Assembly (NCBI GenBank): GCA_963693085.1
Contig: OY856412.1
Coordinates: 344,826,457-344,890,456, forward strand
Reading direction: 5' to 3'
From: Alisma plantago-aquatica
Lineage: Eukaryota > Streptophyta > Magnoliopsida > Alismatales > Alismataceae
Length of the DNA: 64,000 nt
Shown: piece after piece, positions 27,163 to 39,561 of the stretch
Position numbering within the stretch: position 1 is the stretch's first letter
How the letters are laid out: each line of letters opens with the position of its first letter
The notes under the pieces: model-generated
Seen by the model: only the letters and a program-made list of their open reading frames with translations
Told to the model about the DNA's origin: nothing
The model's database searches: none
Translations under genes and position numbers: made by a program

Positions 27163-27352
27163 CTTGAACACCTAATCTCACTAGTAAGTGTATAATGTGT
27201 ATTGGGTTTTCAAGAAAATTTCAGCAACATTTCCCCACTGTTCTCCAAGTACATATGTACTTAGAGAACGAACGGGGAAATGCTGCCAAATTTTTTTTGA
27301 AAACCCAATACACATTATACACTTACATCCTAAGTGAGATTAGGTGTTCAAG
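27163..27352. repeat. Palindrome 2 of element 1 (about 190 bp)
   Basis: Second copy of the same inverted repeat, from CTTGAACACC (27163) to GGTGTTCAAG (27352), with the same central AGTACATATGTACT. It pairs more completely than palindrome 1. Confidence 0.85.
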
Positions 27353-27667
27353 AATAGTCCCAAACTGGGGACTATCCAAGATTTACTCCTAATGAGTAAA
27401 TCTTGGACGGATTTCTAGGCCAACAAATACATGTGATGTGATTCTTATATATAATAAATGTGTATAAACTACATGCAACATGGTTAATCCTAATCTATAG
27501 AGCATTATTAAATAATAAATCAATATTTGAATAGTTTCAATAATGCAATAATTCACAATGAAATGTTATAAACTACAGGCAACATGGTTAATCCCCACAC
27601 TCTAGTAAATAGACTAACCTTAAATATAGTGATGTATAGACAGACTAACCTCATTGATAATATAGAA

Positions 27668-27694
27668 GGGGGTGGGGGTGGGGCTGACCTTGGG
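27668..27694 (+). other. G-quadruplex-like tract
   Basis: Runs of five, five, four and three G separated by T, T and eight bases. It is on the plus strand, antisense to the transposase transcript. Its equivalent was not seen in element 2. Confidence 0.6.
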
Positions 27695-27929
27695 CCCTTA
27701 GTTGATATTACATCCTCACACTCTACTACATATGCACAATTAAATAGGAACTTAGGACAAAGTCCATCACTAAGTTCCAAACTCAACATATATGAACAAT
27801 TAGCATCAAATATAGGACAAAAGGGTAGATTAGAACCCTAATGTACTCAAACATGTATAAAAATTACTAATTTGAGAATTGGTCTAAGATCCAATGTTCT
27901 CATCCCTCACCCATTGCCCGCACCCTGAG

Positions 27930-28330
27930 GGTAGGGGGCCAGCCAATGGTTGTCGAGTAGGAGCAGGGTACCTTAAGGGCAGAGGAAGAAGAGGACGAAA
28001 AAGGTACCTTCTCGGTGGCGACGGTGAACAGGAGTGCAAGAGCAGGAGTAGGGAGCGATGACTGGAGCGGCGAGCAAGAGAGTAGCCAGGCGGAGCAGCA
28101 AGTAGGCGAGCAGGCTAGTGGCTGGAGCAGCGAGTAGGAGAGCAGCGGCCGGAGTAGCGAGTGGCGGCGGCGGCGGCGAGTAGAGGACCAGCTAGCGGCG
28201 ACAGAGGCGGCGAGCAGAGAAGCAACGAGCGGCGGTGAGTAGAGGAGTAGCGAGCGACGATGCGCAGAGGAATCATAGGACCTAACCCTCTATCGGGAAT
28301 GAAACAGAGAAAGGGGAAGAGTCTGGGTCG
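27930..28330. other. GC-rich GGCGGCGAGCAG-type tract, element 1
   Basis: Imperfect repeats of GGAGCAGCGAGTAG and GCGGCGGCGGCG in an otherwise AT-rich element, just inside the right subterminal repeats. By position it is the 5' untranslated start of the element transcript (minus strand). It parallels the GC-rich downstream control region of maize Spm, whose methylation controls activity. Equivalent tract in element 2 at 44815-45130. Confidence 0.7.
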
Positions 28331-28344
28331 TGTGGGTGCTATTA

Positions 28345-28930
28345 AGTTAACGATATACGTCGATTATTAAAATAACCGACGCTTAAAATTATAGGCATCG
28401 GTTACCACCAAAAAATTGATACTTTTGTTCATTGATAGTTATCAGTTCCAACTACAAAAACTGACGTCTGTCTATATATGCTGACAAAAATAAATGTTCT
28501 TGAATTAAGACCAGAGTCATCGGTTTCTGTAGAAAAACCAATGCCAAAGGGAGGTGAAATTTTTTGTAGTTAAGAACGTGAAAACACATCGGCCTCGATT
28601 ATTGTAAGATAACCGATGATAAAAATGGGCCAAATTTATGTCTCGTAGAAAACTTTTAGGCGTCAGTTTCTATGTTAACAACTGACGATGTATATTAAAT
28701 TTTGGAGGTAATTTTTTTCATTGGAAAATTTAGATTTGGCGGTCAATTTTAGGCATCAATTGCTTATTTAGGAACTGATGCTAAATAAAAAGTGATACCC
28801 ATGTCTGGTCACTCTCCACATATAGATGTCGGTTTTTTTAATTAACCGACGTTGTAGGGTTTAGGCATCGATTTTTTATATACAACTGACGCTTGTAAAT
28901 GTGACGTTATAAGCCATTTCTGTAGTAGTG
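28345..28930. repeat. Right subterminal repeat array and terminus, element 1
   Basis: Repeated GGCATCGGTT, AACCGACGC and related motifs in both orientations, ending in GGCATCGATT and CTGTAGTAGTG. The 13-bp right terminal inverted repeat is still perfect. The AGT duplication follows. Confidence 0.85.
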
Positions 28931-31789
28931 AGTCTAAAGATTCATTTTAAGATGAAACTATCCAAGGCCTCAAGTCATGGGATGTTACCGTGTCTGAAGG
29001 CCAAAATCTCAAGGAGAGAGTAGGAGATACTAGCATGTCAACATTATGGACATGCTTATCCATAGAGGCCATACCACCTTGAGTGTTCCCTACATTTTTT
29101 GGAATACATAAAGGACTTTGCAAATGTGTGAAAACTGAAGGATTATGTAAAACGACAAATGGAAGGCCATTTGCTCCTCTTGCTATAGTAAGTACAACAT
29201 CATTGCTCTGCAACTTTATTTCAGATTTGGATACATATGATAAAAAACCTACTATAAAAAGCTAATGTCTTGTCAGTAGACAATAGAGAACACCAATATA
29301 TACTGTATATCCATGTTTGTTAAAATGTTATGACTATTAGGGATCTACTTCATGTGTTTACTGGTGAAGTGGTTTATATTTTTGTTGAACAATTTACATG
29401 CAAATCCTGCATACTAGGCCAAATGCTCATATATATGAAGAAGTACACATGGATTATGCATTTTCCTAGTAAACACATGCAGTTCATGATCTTCTGAGAA
29501 ACATGCAACTAAAGATTCTATTACTAAGTTGAGTACAGATCTTTCCCACATGCAATAGATGAGCTAACTTGATTGTCTATCTTTACTATGTCTTGAGTAT
29601 TGATCAATAGCCTTAAAACATTTTTTACAATGACAATCTTATTGCTTTATATCTTACTATATATTTCATTCTTGATGCCAGAACTAAATATTTGACAAAA
29701 CCAAAAATTCGTCCTTTATTCTATGTGTTTTACCTTATTTTTTTAGATTTATTAGACAATATAGGACTTTAATTGTTTATAATTTAGTCTTTTTGTAATT
29801 TGTCCTTTTTGTAGTTTATATCATTAATTGTTGTATTTCTCTGGCTTATTGGAGAAGGAGATAAGCCAACAATTTTACATTTGTCAAAATGGACATGAAA
29901 ACTCATTAATATATTGACTAAAATAAAAAGTGTAAAGAGACGAAAGATGAGGATCCAGGAGACTTTACTAAATCAAGGGACAATAAAATAATGGCTGAAT
30001 GGAAAGAACAATGATATTGATTCTTAGATGCTATTTAATACAATACTTAATTGGGGTGAATCAGAAATGATATTGATAACAAAATGAGGGTAAAAGTACA
30101 AAAAGTATTTTCTTGTCTATTTCTTAAAATTTCCAATAGAAAATATTTACCATAGTGCACCCAAGTGGATTCCTCCACGTTCACATTATACCGTGTCAAG
30201 GTCTATTCAGTTGACATGATAATCATTGAGTTTCTGCTACCATTGATTGTGTATGACCTTCGTGATATTATTGGAATTGTGGCTTGTCAGTATATCATCA
30301 GTTAATTTCATGCCTGCATGCACCATGCAGAAGAAGACCCCATGCACATACATCGACCATCGCATGCTCGACAATCAAAATTGACCATTTCTTAAGATGA
30401 ACCTCTGTTGTACGTATTTCTTGATAGGTCACAACAACACACTATTGTCTACCCAACACCATTGAACATCAACCATTGATCACTCAACCATCAAGCTCTT
30501 CCTCTCCATTATGTAGATCAATGACTATCTTGATACCCATACATTAGCCATTGATCTAGAACAAATAAATCATCCATCACCCAGGTCGAGCCATCGAAAT
30601 ACTCCATTCAAGGCCTATTGAGCAGCACCGATCGACCTTCGAAGGCATATGAACTTGCAAAGGCATATTGACCTATGAATGCTTATAGACCTCTAAAGGA
30701 ATATCAACTTCCAAATGCTTATCGACCTCCAATGGCCTATCAACCTCAGCTGCATTTATTTCATGACTTTTTAAATCTCAATCTAACATGGATGTTTTTT
30801 ATTTATTATTATAAATACCAAACATCCACCACTGAATTAGGGCATCTCATATTTGGTGTGGAGAACAAGTTGAAAGGTTTTCACCGAGATCAACTCAAAT
30901 TCTAGAGATGATCGACCAAGCTAGTGTCATCGACCTAGTGTGACCAACGACCTTTAGACTTGGAAGCCATCCACCTTTGCGCATCTCTCTTGCTATCATG
31001 ATTCATTCAAGTTATAATATGATTCCATCTTGTACAGGATTGGATAAACTACATAACTTTGGTCAGTAGTAGCCGTCTGGCCTTCCCAACCGATACTTTG
31101 TCATTCTTCTATATGATAAATGTGTTATAATAGTTTTTCTCCTATACTCTTGTTGTTAATGTGTCACTTGTTTGAATAGCTACCTCCTTGCAATATTTGA
31201 TTATGATTTGTTTAAGAGAATGATTTCAGTAAGTTCTAGAGTATAGTTTGGTAAAAGGACATGAGAGTGAGGAGTTTCTATGGGAAAGGTCATATTTGTA
31301 TTCTTGATTTATTGGTTATCATCTTAAGAGAGAGATACCTTTAGATAGAAACCTACTCGGATCTCGAGAGAAGGAAGGTGTAGATATATTTGACAAATTC
31401 TCAAAAAATACGTCAGGAACACACATGAATTAGAAGAGAAGGTTTTTTCATGGTTATGTATGGTTATATTAGTGAACCTCAATCCAAGTCCCATTTTATC
31501 ATTTCCTTAATTATCTTTATTTCTTTTTATCTTTCATAACTTGCATTTACTGTCTTAACTTATAATTTGTTCAGTCCCTAATTGGGATACCAAATCCACT
31601 CCTTTCAATTAAAATAAACTAAGCCAAGATCTCCCGTTCTTAGTCTATTGTTCTCCTCATCTAGGGTTGACCCTGTATTACTACAATAATCTTTCTATTG
31701 AGTTGCATACTTCTCTTGAAGTCGTGTATAAATTTGTTGTTTGATATCTTTAATTGGAGCAAACATGTTTACACTTTTGACCCACAAGA
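28931..31789. other. Unassigned sequence between CACTA element 1 and the CACTA relic
   Basis: No recognisable gene or element boundary. Open frames are under 90 codons. It contains an 18-bp minisatellite at 30644-30751. The segment 31560-31760 has the feel of a retroelement LTR end, but no primer site follows it. If the relic to the right was once full length, its missing 5' two thirds should have been here or upstream, and I could not find them. Confidence 0.4.
30644..30751 (+). repeat. 18-bp minisatellite, six units
   Basis: Units alternate between GGCATATxxACCTxxxAA and TGCTTATxGACCTCxAAA types with an exact 18-bp period, so one plus frame stays open and reads as a hexapeptide repeat of the type (N/M)AYRPP. 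No gene context was recognised and the open frame ends at 30905. Confidence 0.75.
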
Positions 31790-33025
31790 AAGAGCGATCA
31801 ATTATGTATCATGCAAGTTGTTGACACTATGGCTATGGGACTTAGAAGAAGGTCGATTATTGTGTTCCATATCCAGGAGGATGCAACATGATAAGATGAC
31901 GACACTGGTGTATTCTTTCCAGATATTTTGGAGTTGTTTACTTATGATTGGATGAATATAATCGTGATAAAACTTTAGATATTGTGAGATCTTAAGGCTA
32001 GTTACTCCATTAGATTTATGTATGAAAGTATATGTTAATTTGTTTTTATTATATATTAATACATACACATATGGCTTGCAACTACTTATATAGGATATGT
32101 GGATAGTTCATACTAACCAATGTGGCCTTTCTAGTTCCATCATGGATTAGCCATGTGGATAGATACCCAACATCCGTTGTCATTACAACTCTACCATATT
32201 TACATACTTCAATACAATATGAAAGAGACTGATTATAGATCATTTCAATGTTAAGTATGTTTTGGGCACTTTGCTTATAATTTGGACTTATGAATTATCT
32301 TTTATTGTGGAATGTCAATAATATTTTGCTTACCATCTTTTAATTTAGTAATAAGCATCGGAAGTTGTTGGTAATTGCCCCCAAGATACTAACTGCATAT
32401 TATTTAGATCCTTCAGGTGACAAAGTAGGGAGTAGGGGACACACACTCAAAATGGCATTACTTGCATAACTAAACTTTTATATATGTCAACATATAATTA
32501 AGGTCTACATCATTACATGACTATTTACTAATTGAATTAAATGTATTACATTCACTTATAGGGGTCGAAAAGTAATAAAAAGGGCCACATGAATCACAAA
32601 TAATAAAAAGAAATTATTAAGTTAATATAATATTGAGGTAGTTTTTTTTACTCCAATGCATATATATGTCAAGGATGCTTACCTTTGTTTATTAACATTT
32701 TAGATGATTGTATACTTATATGGCCCTATAAAACTAATACATGGGTATGTGGATACTACATCACATGATATATCAACTTGATTTTCAAATAGGAAGTGCT
32801 AAAATCTATTGTTTAATAAAGGCAATCTTACTTGAATCATAAGTAAATAGTCTCATTTGATAACATAAAAAAATCATATCAAACTCTTGCACACTATCAT
32901 ACTCTTTACAATTGTTTGACATGACCTATCCCTATACATAATAATACTTGGATGTGATAAGAGAAGTGTGGGCACAATCCTTCATTAAGGAATACAACTT
33001 TGCATTTGACGGTGATAAAATATGA
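31790..33025 (+). pseudogene. Ulp1-like protease exons of the CACTA relic
   Basis: Recognisable blocks in order: DILELFTYDWMN (near 31918-31953; element 2 has DIIELFMYDWLN); the exon end with adjoining intron near 32225-32340; RKLLVIAPKILTAYYLDPSG (32349-32410; element 2 HWELLVIVPGTFTVYYLDP), in which the catalytic His codon is altered; an exon starting near 32563; TWVCGYYI at about 32741-32766, keeping the catalytic Cys codon; and EVWAQSFIKEYNFAF near 32962-33006. Stops and frameshifts separate them. It cannot encode protein. Confidence 0.75.
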
Positions 33026-33427
33026 GTTTTCTAAACTTTGATGTCAATATTCATAAATACATGTGATGATTATGATTTTTGGAAGTTCAAATATGATGCA
33101 AGTGAGTTGTTGGTCCATATGTGAATGATGCGTGTTTATCTATGTGTGTGAATGAATGTGAGGAGGAATTAATATAGTGAGAATTGTATTTGTACATGTC
33201 ATGAGAATGAAATTGTATGTGTTACTTTCTAAATTTTGTATGTCGATGAGAATGAAATTGGAAAATGGAAATGTATGTGCGTGGATGAATTGTGTGTATG
33301 TGTTTTTTATTATAGGTTTTGCTGGTATGCTGGCATGTTGTTAAGATGAACACATGATGGAATCTATAGTTCTAATGAACTATATGTTCTATATCCTTAC
33401 ACATACCTTCTATCAAAAAATATACAT

Positions 33428-33925
33428 GTTGCATCAGTTGTTATTAAAAATCGACATTGTAGGTATGAGTCATCAATTTTGCGAGAAAACAAACATCATC
33501 ACTATTATAAAATGACCATGCCACACATGATGACCGTGCTACTCAACAAGAAACATTATTGTACTGCCTAGTACAACCATGTGGTATTGATCTGTGTTAG
33601 TGGTTCTTCTAAGAAAAAATTGACGACATTATACATCTGTAAAACTGCTATAAAAATGTACACATGCGATGTTGGTTTCTATACATGAACTGACAACTAT
33701 GCTACAGTCTATTGCGTCAGTTTCTTTGTTTAAACCAATGACTCAAAGATCTAGCATCAGTTATGTACTATTGAACTAATGTCAATATTTTCAAAACAAT
33801 ATTATAACTATTGCTTACATTTCCTTATGTTGTTGGTTTATCTTTTCATGGAAACTGACATTGGCTTTGTTTCATCGGTTTTAGCGTTCCATAAAAATTG
33901 ACACTAGTCAACCTTAGTTGTAGTG
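33428..33925. repeat. Decayed subterminal repeats and terminus of the CACTA relic
   Basis: Degenerate copies of the family motif, such as GCATCAGTT, GTGTCGGTA and AACCGACA. The outermost TAGTTGTAGTG resembles the family terminus CTGTAGTAGTG. Length (about 500 bp) matches the arrays of elements 1 and 2. Confidence 0.75.
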
Positions 33926-34029
33926 TCACTCACTTAGGTGTCGGTACAAAACCGACATTATATGTCAAATTTAATGACACTATAGATGGTATATGTAACC
34001 GGGTATCTATCAACAAATGAAATAAATTA

Positions 34030-35346
34030 TAGGGGCATTGCTAGGACTCAAAGGTTGAGGAGGATGATTTGGTGGTGGCAGAGAATGTGGCCGCCCAGAT
34101 GGTGGAGGTGGGGGATGGTTAATGATAGGGGACGATGTGATGGGGGATAGGAGGAGATTTCAAAGGAGAGTACGACACATATCAGACCATTGATAAGGAA
34201 GGACTACACCTCATATTCAATATGAGAAAGGGAGGCATTATGTTTAGTGCTACTAAAAGAATACTAAACTTGGAGGAAGATTTTCTTGACTTTGCCAATA
34301 TTCCATGGTCAAAAGGAATTAAATATTCTAAAAAGCTTAATGGTTTTAGGCAGTCTAACTGATTTAAAAGGTCTCTTATCTGCAACAACTATACTGGAAC
34401 ATTAGATGCTACCTTCGTTGGGGAGATGACTTCCTTGTTAATAATACATGATGATAATATCCAGATCAACAAATACGGGGAGATCTTGGATGTGAAACCC
34501 ATCACATTAGCTATCATTGACCTGGTGAAATAATATAAATTCCTTGTAGAGCTTAAACTTGTTAGTATTAATATTTGTTTCCTAACCCGATGTAACAAAC
34601 TAAGGATGATGTGGAATCCCCAAGATTCGATGAGCCTAATTTATCTGGCGAAGAACTACTCTATGTCTAACCTTATCCATGAAAATGACTTTGTGAAAGC
34701 TCTTACAGGGGGACTGTGGACTCTATTTGGTCACTACATATTTTTCCAACCATGATCAAATGAATTATCCCCCCCAGATGATGAAGTCCCTAAAAGACTT
34801 ATAGCCTAGGTCCACTACCCCAAATTTGCATTGCACCCATACCAACATAACATTCTGAGGCATGAGTGTAATGCAATTTGAAGTTTTATTAATGTTGACA
34901 TCAATACCAATGAAGGTATAAGAGGAGATATGATAGAATTGTTCTGGAATTAAATACATTTGTTCGATTTGTCTCAATGTTGCGTATTAATGGTAGAATC
35001 ATCAAGTTGGAATATGAAAGCCTAACTCTTTTATTCTATGAGTATGATAAACGTCGTCATGCCTCAAAGAATTGTACCAACACCAAAGTGCCTATAAAAC
35101 AGATGCCACAGACACGCCGTGGAACTAATGGGGGCAAAGAAGTGGGATGCAATGGATTCATACATGTAGTACCACGTTCAAGGTGGAAGAAACCACCACA
35201 AAAGAAGTTTCAAAACCGATAAAAAACCAAGAAAAATTTGGTGAGATTTTAGAACTTGAGCAGGAACATGTTGATAATACTTAAGATGGAACATCACATA
35301 GAAAGAAGGTTATTAGACAAAAGGGTAACCCGCAAGGAGAAACGAT
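34030..35346 (+). pseudogene. L1-type LINE, 5' part: ORF1 with DUF4283-like and zinc-knuckle regions
   Basis: Translation in shifting plus frames gives a DUF4283-like segment at about 34600-34900 (LWNPQDSMSL, ALTGGLWTLFGHYIFFQP, VPKRLIA, VHYPKFALHP). A basic tail follows at 34977-35220 with a degenerate CCHC knuckle (LLFYEYDKRRHASKNC), in which the first cysteines are lost. This order is typical of plant LINE ORF1, the RNA-binding gag-like protein. Several stops are present. The sequence is cut at 35346 by CACTA element 2 and resumes at 45611. Confidence 0.75.
35344..35346. other. Target-site duplication GAT, left of CACTA element 2
   Basis: GAT precedes the terminus; the same trinucleotide follows the other end at 45608-45610. 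Confidence 0.92.
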
Positions 35347-35850
35347 CACTACTACAGAAGTGGCCTTTGGCGTCGATCGTTTAACCCCATTTGGCGTCGG
35401 TTTTCGACCGACGCCTATGTGGGCGCCGCTAAAGGTCGAACACTTCGGCGTCAGTTGTTTAACCGACGCCTATTTAAACTATCGGCGTCGGTCGTTTAGT
35501 CGATAACCGACGCCAAAGGGGTTCGCGCCACATAAAACGGCGTCAGCTAGGGCACTTTCTGCATCGGTTATTTAATAACGGACCGACGCCTATACTACTT
35601 ATAGCGTCGGTCTTTTAGTAGATAATCGACGCATAAAGTGTCCTAAATGACGCCATTTTTTGTGGCGCGAACACTTTTGGCGTCGGTTATATACCAAAAG
35701 ACCGACGCCTCTAATTTAAATAGGCGTCGGTTTGATACGTATATCCGACACCATTTCGAGGACTGCTTTGGCCACATAAGGCGTCGGTTATCTATAAATA
35801 ACCGACACTGTAGATCTTTGCTGACGGTTTTTATAAATAACCGACGCCTA
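35347..35850. repeat. Left terminus and subterminal repeats, element 2
   Basis: After CACTACTACAGAA there are more than a dozen GGCGTCGGTT / AACCGACGCC motifs, often paired head to head around a short AT-rich spacer so that each pair can form a hairpin. Examples begin near 35393, 35417, 35484, 35579 and 35724. This is the expected landing platform for an element-encoded DNA-binding protein, as TnpA motifs are in Spm. Confidence 0.92.
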
Positions 35851-36081
35851 TTTTTTTTTTTTCATATCAGTTTGCAGGCCTGCTGTGGCTGGTCAGCAGG
35901 ATGAGAACCTGCAGTTCAGTAACTGAACTGCAGGTTTACGACATCCATTGATATCAGCCTACAAACATGCCGCAAACCTGCAAAAGTCATAAGCAAAATT
36001 TCACACAAGTACATACATTCAGACATCAATTCAATTCTCACATTCACACATATAGAAACATTCAAATACATGTATTAACAT

Positions 36082-39000
36082 TCAGAAATATTCATTTACA
36101 AAGTACCATTCATTATTGCTATCAACATCCCAATTATATCTTACAGTTGCCACTGCTTGTATGGCTTTTGCCCATTCTTCTCTTACTTCATTTAATGCTT
36201 CCATCGTATATGGAGCATGTATATTTTTTAAGCGTTTACCTGTAGTGTTGTCAGTTTTAAACACCTACAAAGAGAATGATGTATATATATAAGTAATAAT
36301 ATAAAAATAAGATAAGATTGATATATTGCATACTAACTAATGAGAGTATATATAATACCTCATGTATGGTATCGATGTCCAATGCGGCATATTTGATAAT
36401 CATCTGCATAAATCGCATCACATAGTATGTGCATGCCCAACCATTGTCTTATGTAGCACACTATAAATTGAAACATACAAAATAATACAACTAAGCACAA
36501 TTCACATCAATAATATATATATTCGAGTCGGGAACTTACTTGTACGTTCTGCCAATTTATTGGCTGGTTCTTTTTCCTTGGGACCATTCCTCCAGCCTTT
36601 TTGAATGCATCTAAACCCCTACATGTTAATATAACACAATAAATTGCATAAGTAAATAGTAATGTAATAAAAGATGTTAACGGATATAAAAATGAAACAT
36701 TTCTCACCAGAATAATGGCATTCTCATTACGTGTCCAATTTTAGGGTTCAATGTACTCCCCGCAGGATCTAGATAATAAACAGTGAATGTCCCGGGGACA
36801 ATAACTAGTAACTCCCAATGTCTACCGCTAGAGGTAAGAAGTTAAAAATTAATAACTCAAAATGCAAAATAAAAATGGAATTTTCTTAAGTCCAAATTAT
36901 AAATAAAGTAAACTTACTTGACATTGAATGCAGCTATTATTATCGTCTTCTTTTGCTGACCAAAAATTGTAAAAGCATCTATACAGTATTGTTGAACATT
37001 ATCAGGGTCTTTAGCTACCAAACTAATCAATGATGGAATCAAAAATCCCAAATGATCAAATGCAAATTGTTTGCAATGATCTTCGACTAAGTAGCTGCAA
37101 AACATATAGGTGTATGCATTAATATATAAGAAACCAGATCACCGGATCTTACACAAGGTATATGGATGTATAAACAAGATCTCACCTTATCCATGTCTCT
37201 ATCATTGATGTATTCAACCAATCATACATAAACAGCTCAATAATATCTTGTATAAATAAAGAGCTATCGTATGATTGACCTGCATAATCTGCATCTAAAG
37301 AAATAATTATAGGGCAATGTACATTATGTTCCCGTAGCCAACATGCCATTCCCCTACAAGCAGGACCTAACATGTATGTTAGGTAGGTTGGAACCCAATC
37401 GGGTAATGCGGGAAGTGGAAGTGGAGGCCTAGGTGCTCCTGGTGTCTTCTTTTTTACCTGTACATATAATTTTAGATCAGTTAACATCATATATACACAT
37501 TAACAGTCTAAATCAATGTAAATTTATCTTACAATTTCAGTCGTGTAGACGACATCTGCTTTGGGCCACAATATCACCCCGCCTTCTGCATCAGCAAGTC
37601 TATCAATATCCGGGTGGGGATATGGCAATGTAGCTTCTCTCCAATCAGGGAACACACGTATCGGGCTCACACGAACGTAGCCCTGTGGCATTGGAGTCCC
37701 GTGAAACATTGCCCCAGGAAGGGACGGGTAAGCCTGCGCCTCTGCAACAACGTAGTCTTGCATTCTTAAGCGGCATGGCTTCAATGCCTACAAATTTACG
37801 TAAAGAATATTATACATATATACATATCATCTTGAAAACATAACAACTTGAAAAGACTAACTACAATGTCATAAACAATACTTACAGCAGACGTGCTAGG
37901 CGATGGGTCTCCAGGATTACTCGCAGTCTGTGCATCAGGAGAAGAGTGGGTCACCATAGGCGTATTGGAAGCCTGAGATTCCTGCCACCGCATCAATTCT
38001 TCCTTGACCTTCTCAGCAACTACATCGTTGACCTTCTTAGCAACTAAATCCTCAACTCTCTTATTCTCCTATACATGGATAAAAGAAACATTAGCTTCTT
38101 ATTAATGAATTTCCTTTTGCAGTAACATTCTAAAAAAAGAATAGGTTACCTCTTCTTGAGAAAGTCCCACTCTGGGTTTGCGCTGGGATGGCCCAAAGAA
38201 TGCTTTGATGCCAACACCAGCGCCGGCACCTCTAACACGTCCAGGATGCTCTGGGTTACCCAGAGCAACTGTCAATTCATCCCTTGTGCCCTGAGGGATG
38301 AACGTGCCTTGTTTCCTCTGCTCGTTCAGCTCCCGCTAATCACCATAAACAGAAATTGGTAAGTTAACACCACAAATAATCAATATTCAAACGATTTCTC
38401 TAAGAGTGTTATTTTACCATTTTTGCAGCCGCCTCGGCAGTTACAGGCTTCTTTATTTTACCCTTCTTGTTTTGCCTACCAGCTATCCAGATATCATGGC
38501 GAGGCATGGGTGTGGCAGACTCCTAAGTAGGAGCAGACTCCTGAGTAGCCGCAAACTCCGCCTGTAGTCTTTGGCGAACGCTTGCATAGCCTTTTGGACC
38601 CATAGTGTGGTCATGCACATTCAGTGCACGTCTTGCTTTTTGTGCGTCACTGAGGGCCTAGTTAGTATGCACATTAATGATTTGGTTAGTAGCACTAAAT
38701 GCTAATCTTGAATAGGTGAATACAATGTATATTAATTAAATTAGGAGTGACGCCTAATACCTTGAATTCTTCAGATTTTCTTGAAGCAACAAAATTGTCC
38801 CAATCTTCTTTGTCCAAGAAGTTCCATTGTTCAAGGGCTGACTTCTTCTTCTTATCACCCTCTTTTATGTATTCTCTGTTCAGATTTGTCCTATAATTCC
38901 TAAGCATCTTTCCAGCGCGTTGCATCACATTTTTACGATGCAACTTCTCATCCAATGCAAACAGATTCTGTAAAATAGAAATGTTATTAACTAGTATCCA

Positions 39001-39561
39001 AAATAGAATTGCAAATAATAGAATTTGTAATCTACAAAATAGAATTTGTAATCTACAAAATAGAATTGCAAATAATAATAACTCACGCATAAATCCTTCC
39101 ATATCAAGTCTTTTTTCCCTTGAGGAACTTTATGCCAATTGTCATACTTAACACCACAATGGCTCCGAGTGGTACACCCAAGATAGTTCACAAAATTATT
39201 GCGGTTCACTCCAATTGGATTTCCTCCATTATCAAACTCCACCACCAATTTGGATCCACTACCACTTAGCGCTAATAACTTCTTCAACAGAGTGATGCCC
39301 CTTTTCTTGTTAAGTGTCTGGTGTTGCGCATCAAGTTGCTCCAGTGCTTCAGTGGGTACAGGTGCATCAACCTAAAATTTGACAAAAATAAAACACACTA
39401 AATTAGCCCAATATAGAAATATAGGATATATGACATAACTAGAAGATAATGAATTTTATAGAAATACAGGATATGTTTTTAGAACTTACATTAGTATCAT
39501 CGCCATGCTCGTCATGGACAGCATGCTCATCATGGACATCATGCTCATCATGGTCAGCCAT
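36082..39561 (-). CDS. Second CACTA gene: Transposase_24-like, DUF8039-like and Ulp1 (C48) protease fusion
   Basis: About 13 exons inferred from GT/AG borders and similarity to element 1. Order: acidic His/Asp-rich start (MADHDEHDVHDEH, 39561); Transposase_24-like block at 39371-39089 (KLVVEFDNGGNPIGVN, DNWHKVPQGKKDLIW) and 38967-38761 (MLRNYRTNLNREYIK); basic linker; DUF8039-like block at 37793-37533 (PGAMFHGTPMPQGYVRVS, GGVILWPKADV); then Ulp1-type exons with RHWELLVIV and VYYLDP (about 36830-36717), catalytic Cys in GWACTYYVMRFM (about 36440-36405) and end VREEWAKA (36264-36082). The His, Asp and Cys of a C48 protease are therefore visible. Ulp1 enzymes remove SUMO-type modifiers; the real substrate here is unknown. 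An in-frame TAG lies near 38532 unless that exon is spliced differently. The fusion in one product is inferred from exon order, not from a transcript. Confidence 0.75.

Larger units (their letters stand above)
26698..27470. repeat. Tandem repeat of about 312-315 bp, element 1 (two units plus part)
   Basis: Units start with TTAGGTGTTCAAGAACAGTC-like sequence near 26711, 27025 and 27341, with spacing of about 312-315 bp. Each full unit contains a large palindrome (listed separately) plus a short hairpin around the AGTAAATCTTGG / CCAAGATTTACT segments. They lie between the transposase ATG and the GC-rich 5' region, so they belong to the transcribed leader or first intron. Confidence 0.85.
18927..28930 (-). 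mobile_element. CACTA (En/Spm) DNA transposon, element 1, defective
   Basis: A 10,004-bp element bounded by CACTA (18927) and TAGTG (28930) with an AGT target duplication. The right terminus is CACTACTACAGAAATGGC on the minus strand; the left terminus has decayed to CACTAGTACATAACC. Both genes run on the minus strand. Order from the right end: subterminal repeats, GC-rich tract, tandem palindromes, TNP2, then the Transposase_24/DUF8039/Ulp1 gene, then left subterminal repeats. It is the same family and orientation as element 2 (35347-45607), with numerous stops, frameshifts and damaged splice sites. It is not autonomous, though the right end could still be recognised in trans. Confidence 0.95.
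31790..33925 (+). mobile_element. Decayed 3' third of a third CACTA element, opposite orientation
   Basis: Plus-strand exons of the Ulp1-like gene, with introns that also match those of element 2, are followed by about 500 bp of decayed subterminal repeats and an end reading TTAGTTGTAGTG at 33925. The distance from the DIIELF-type exon to the terminus is about 1.95 kb here and 1.87 kb in element 2. No matching 3-bp duplication or left end is visible. Most changes from element 2 are C to T or G to A, as expected for an old methylated copy. Confidence 0.8.

Noticed and set aside
31815..31850. Looked like a decayed Asp-tRNA primer site (TTGACACTATGGCTATGGG) after an LTR-like end
   Set aside because: The same bases align better to the protease exon of CACTA element 2, and the next exon block (DILELFTYDWMN) follows at the right distance.
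33500..33925. A 426-bp MITE with CACTATTAT and TTGTAGTG ends
   Set aside because: The subterminal repeats extend left past 33500 to about 33428, the flanking triplets differ (CAT, TCA), and the region fits the end of the longer CACTA relic.
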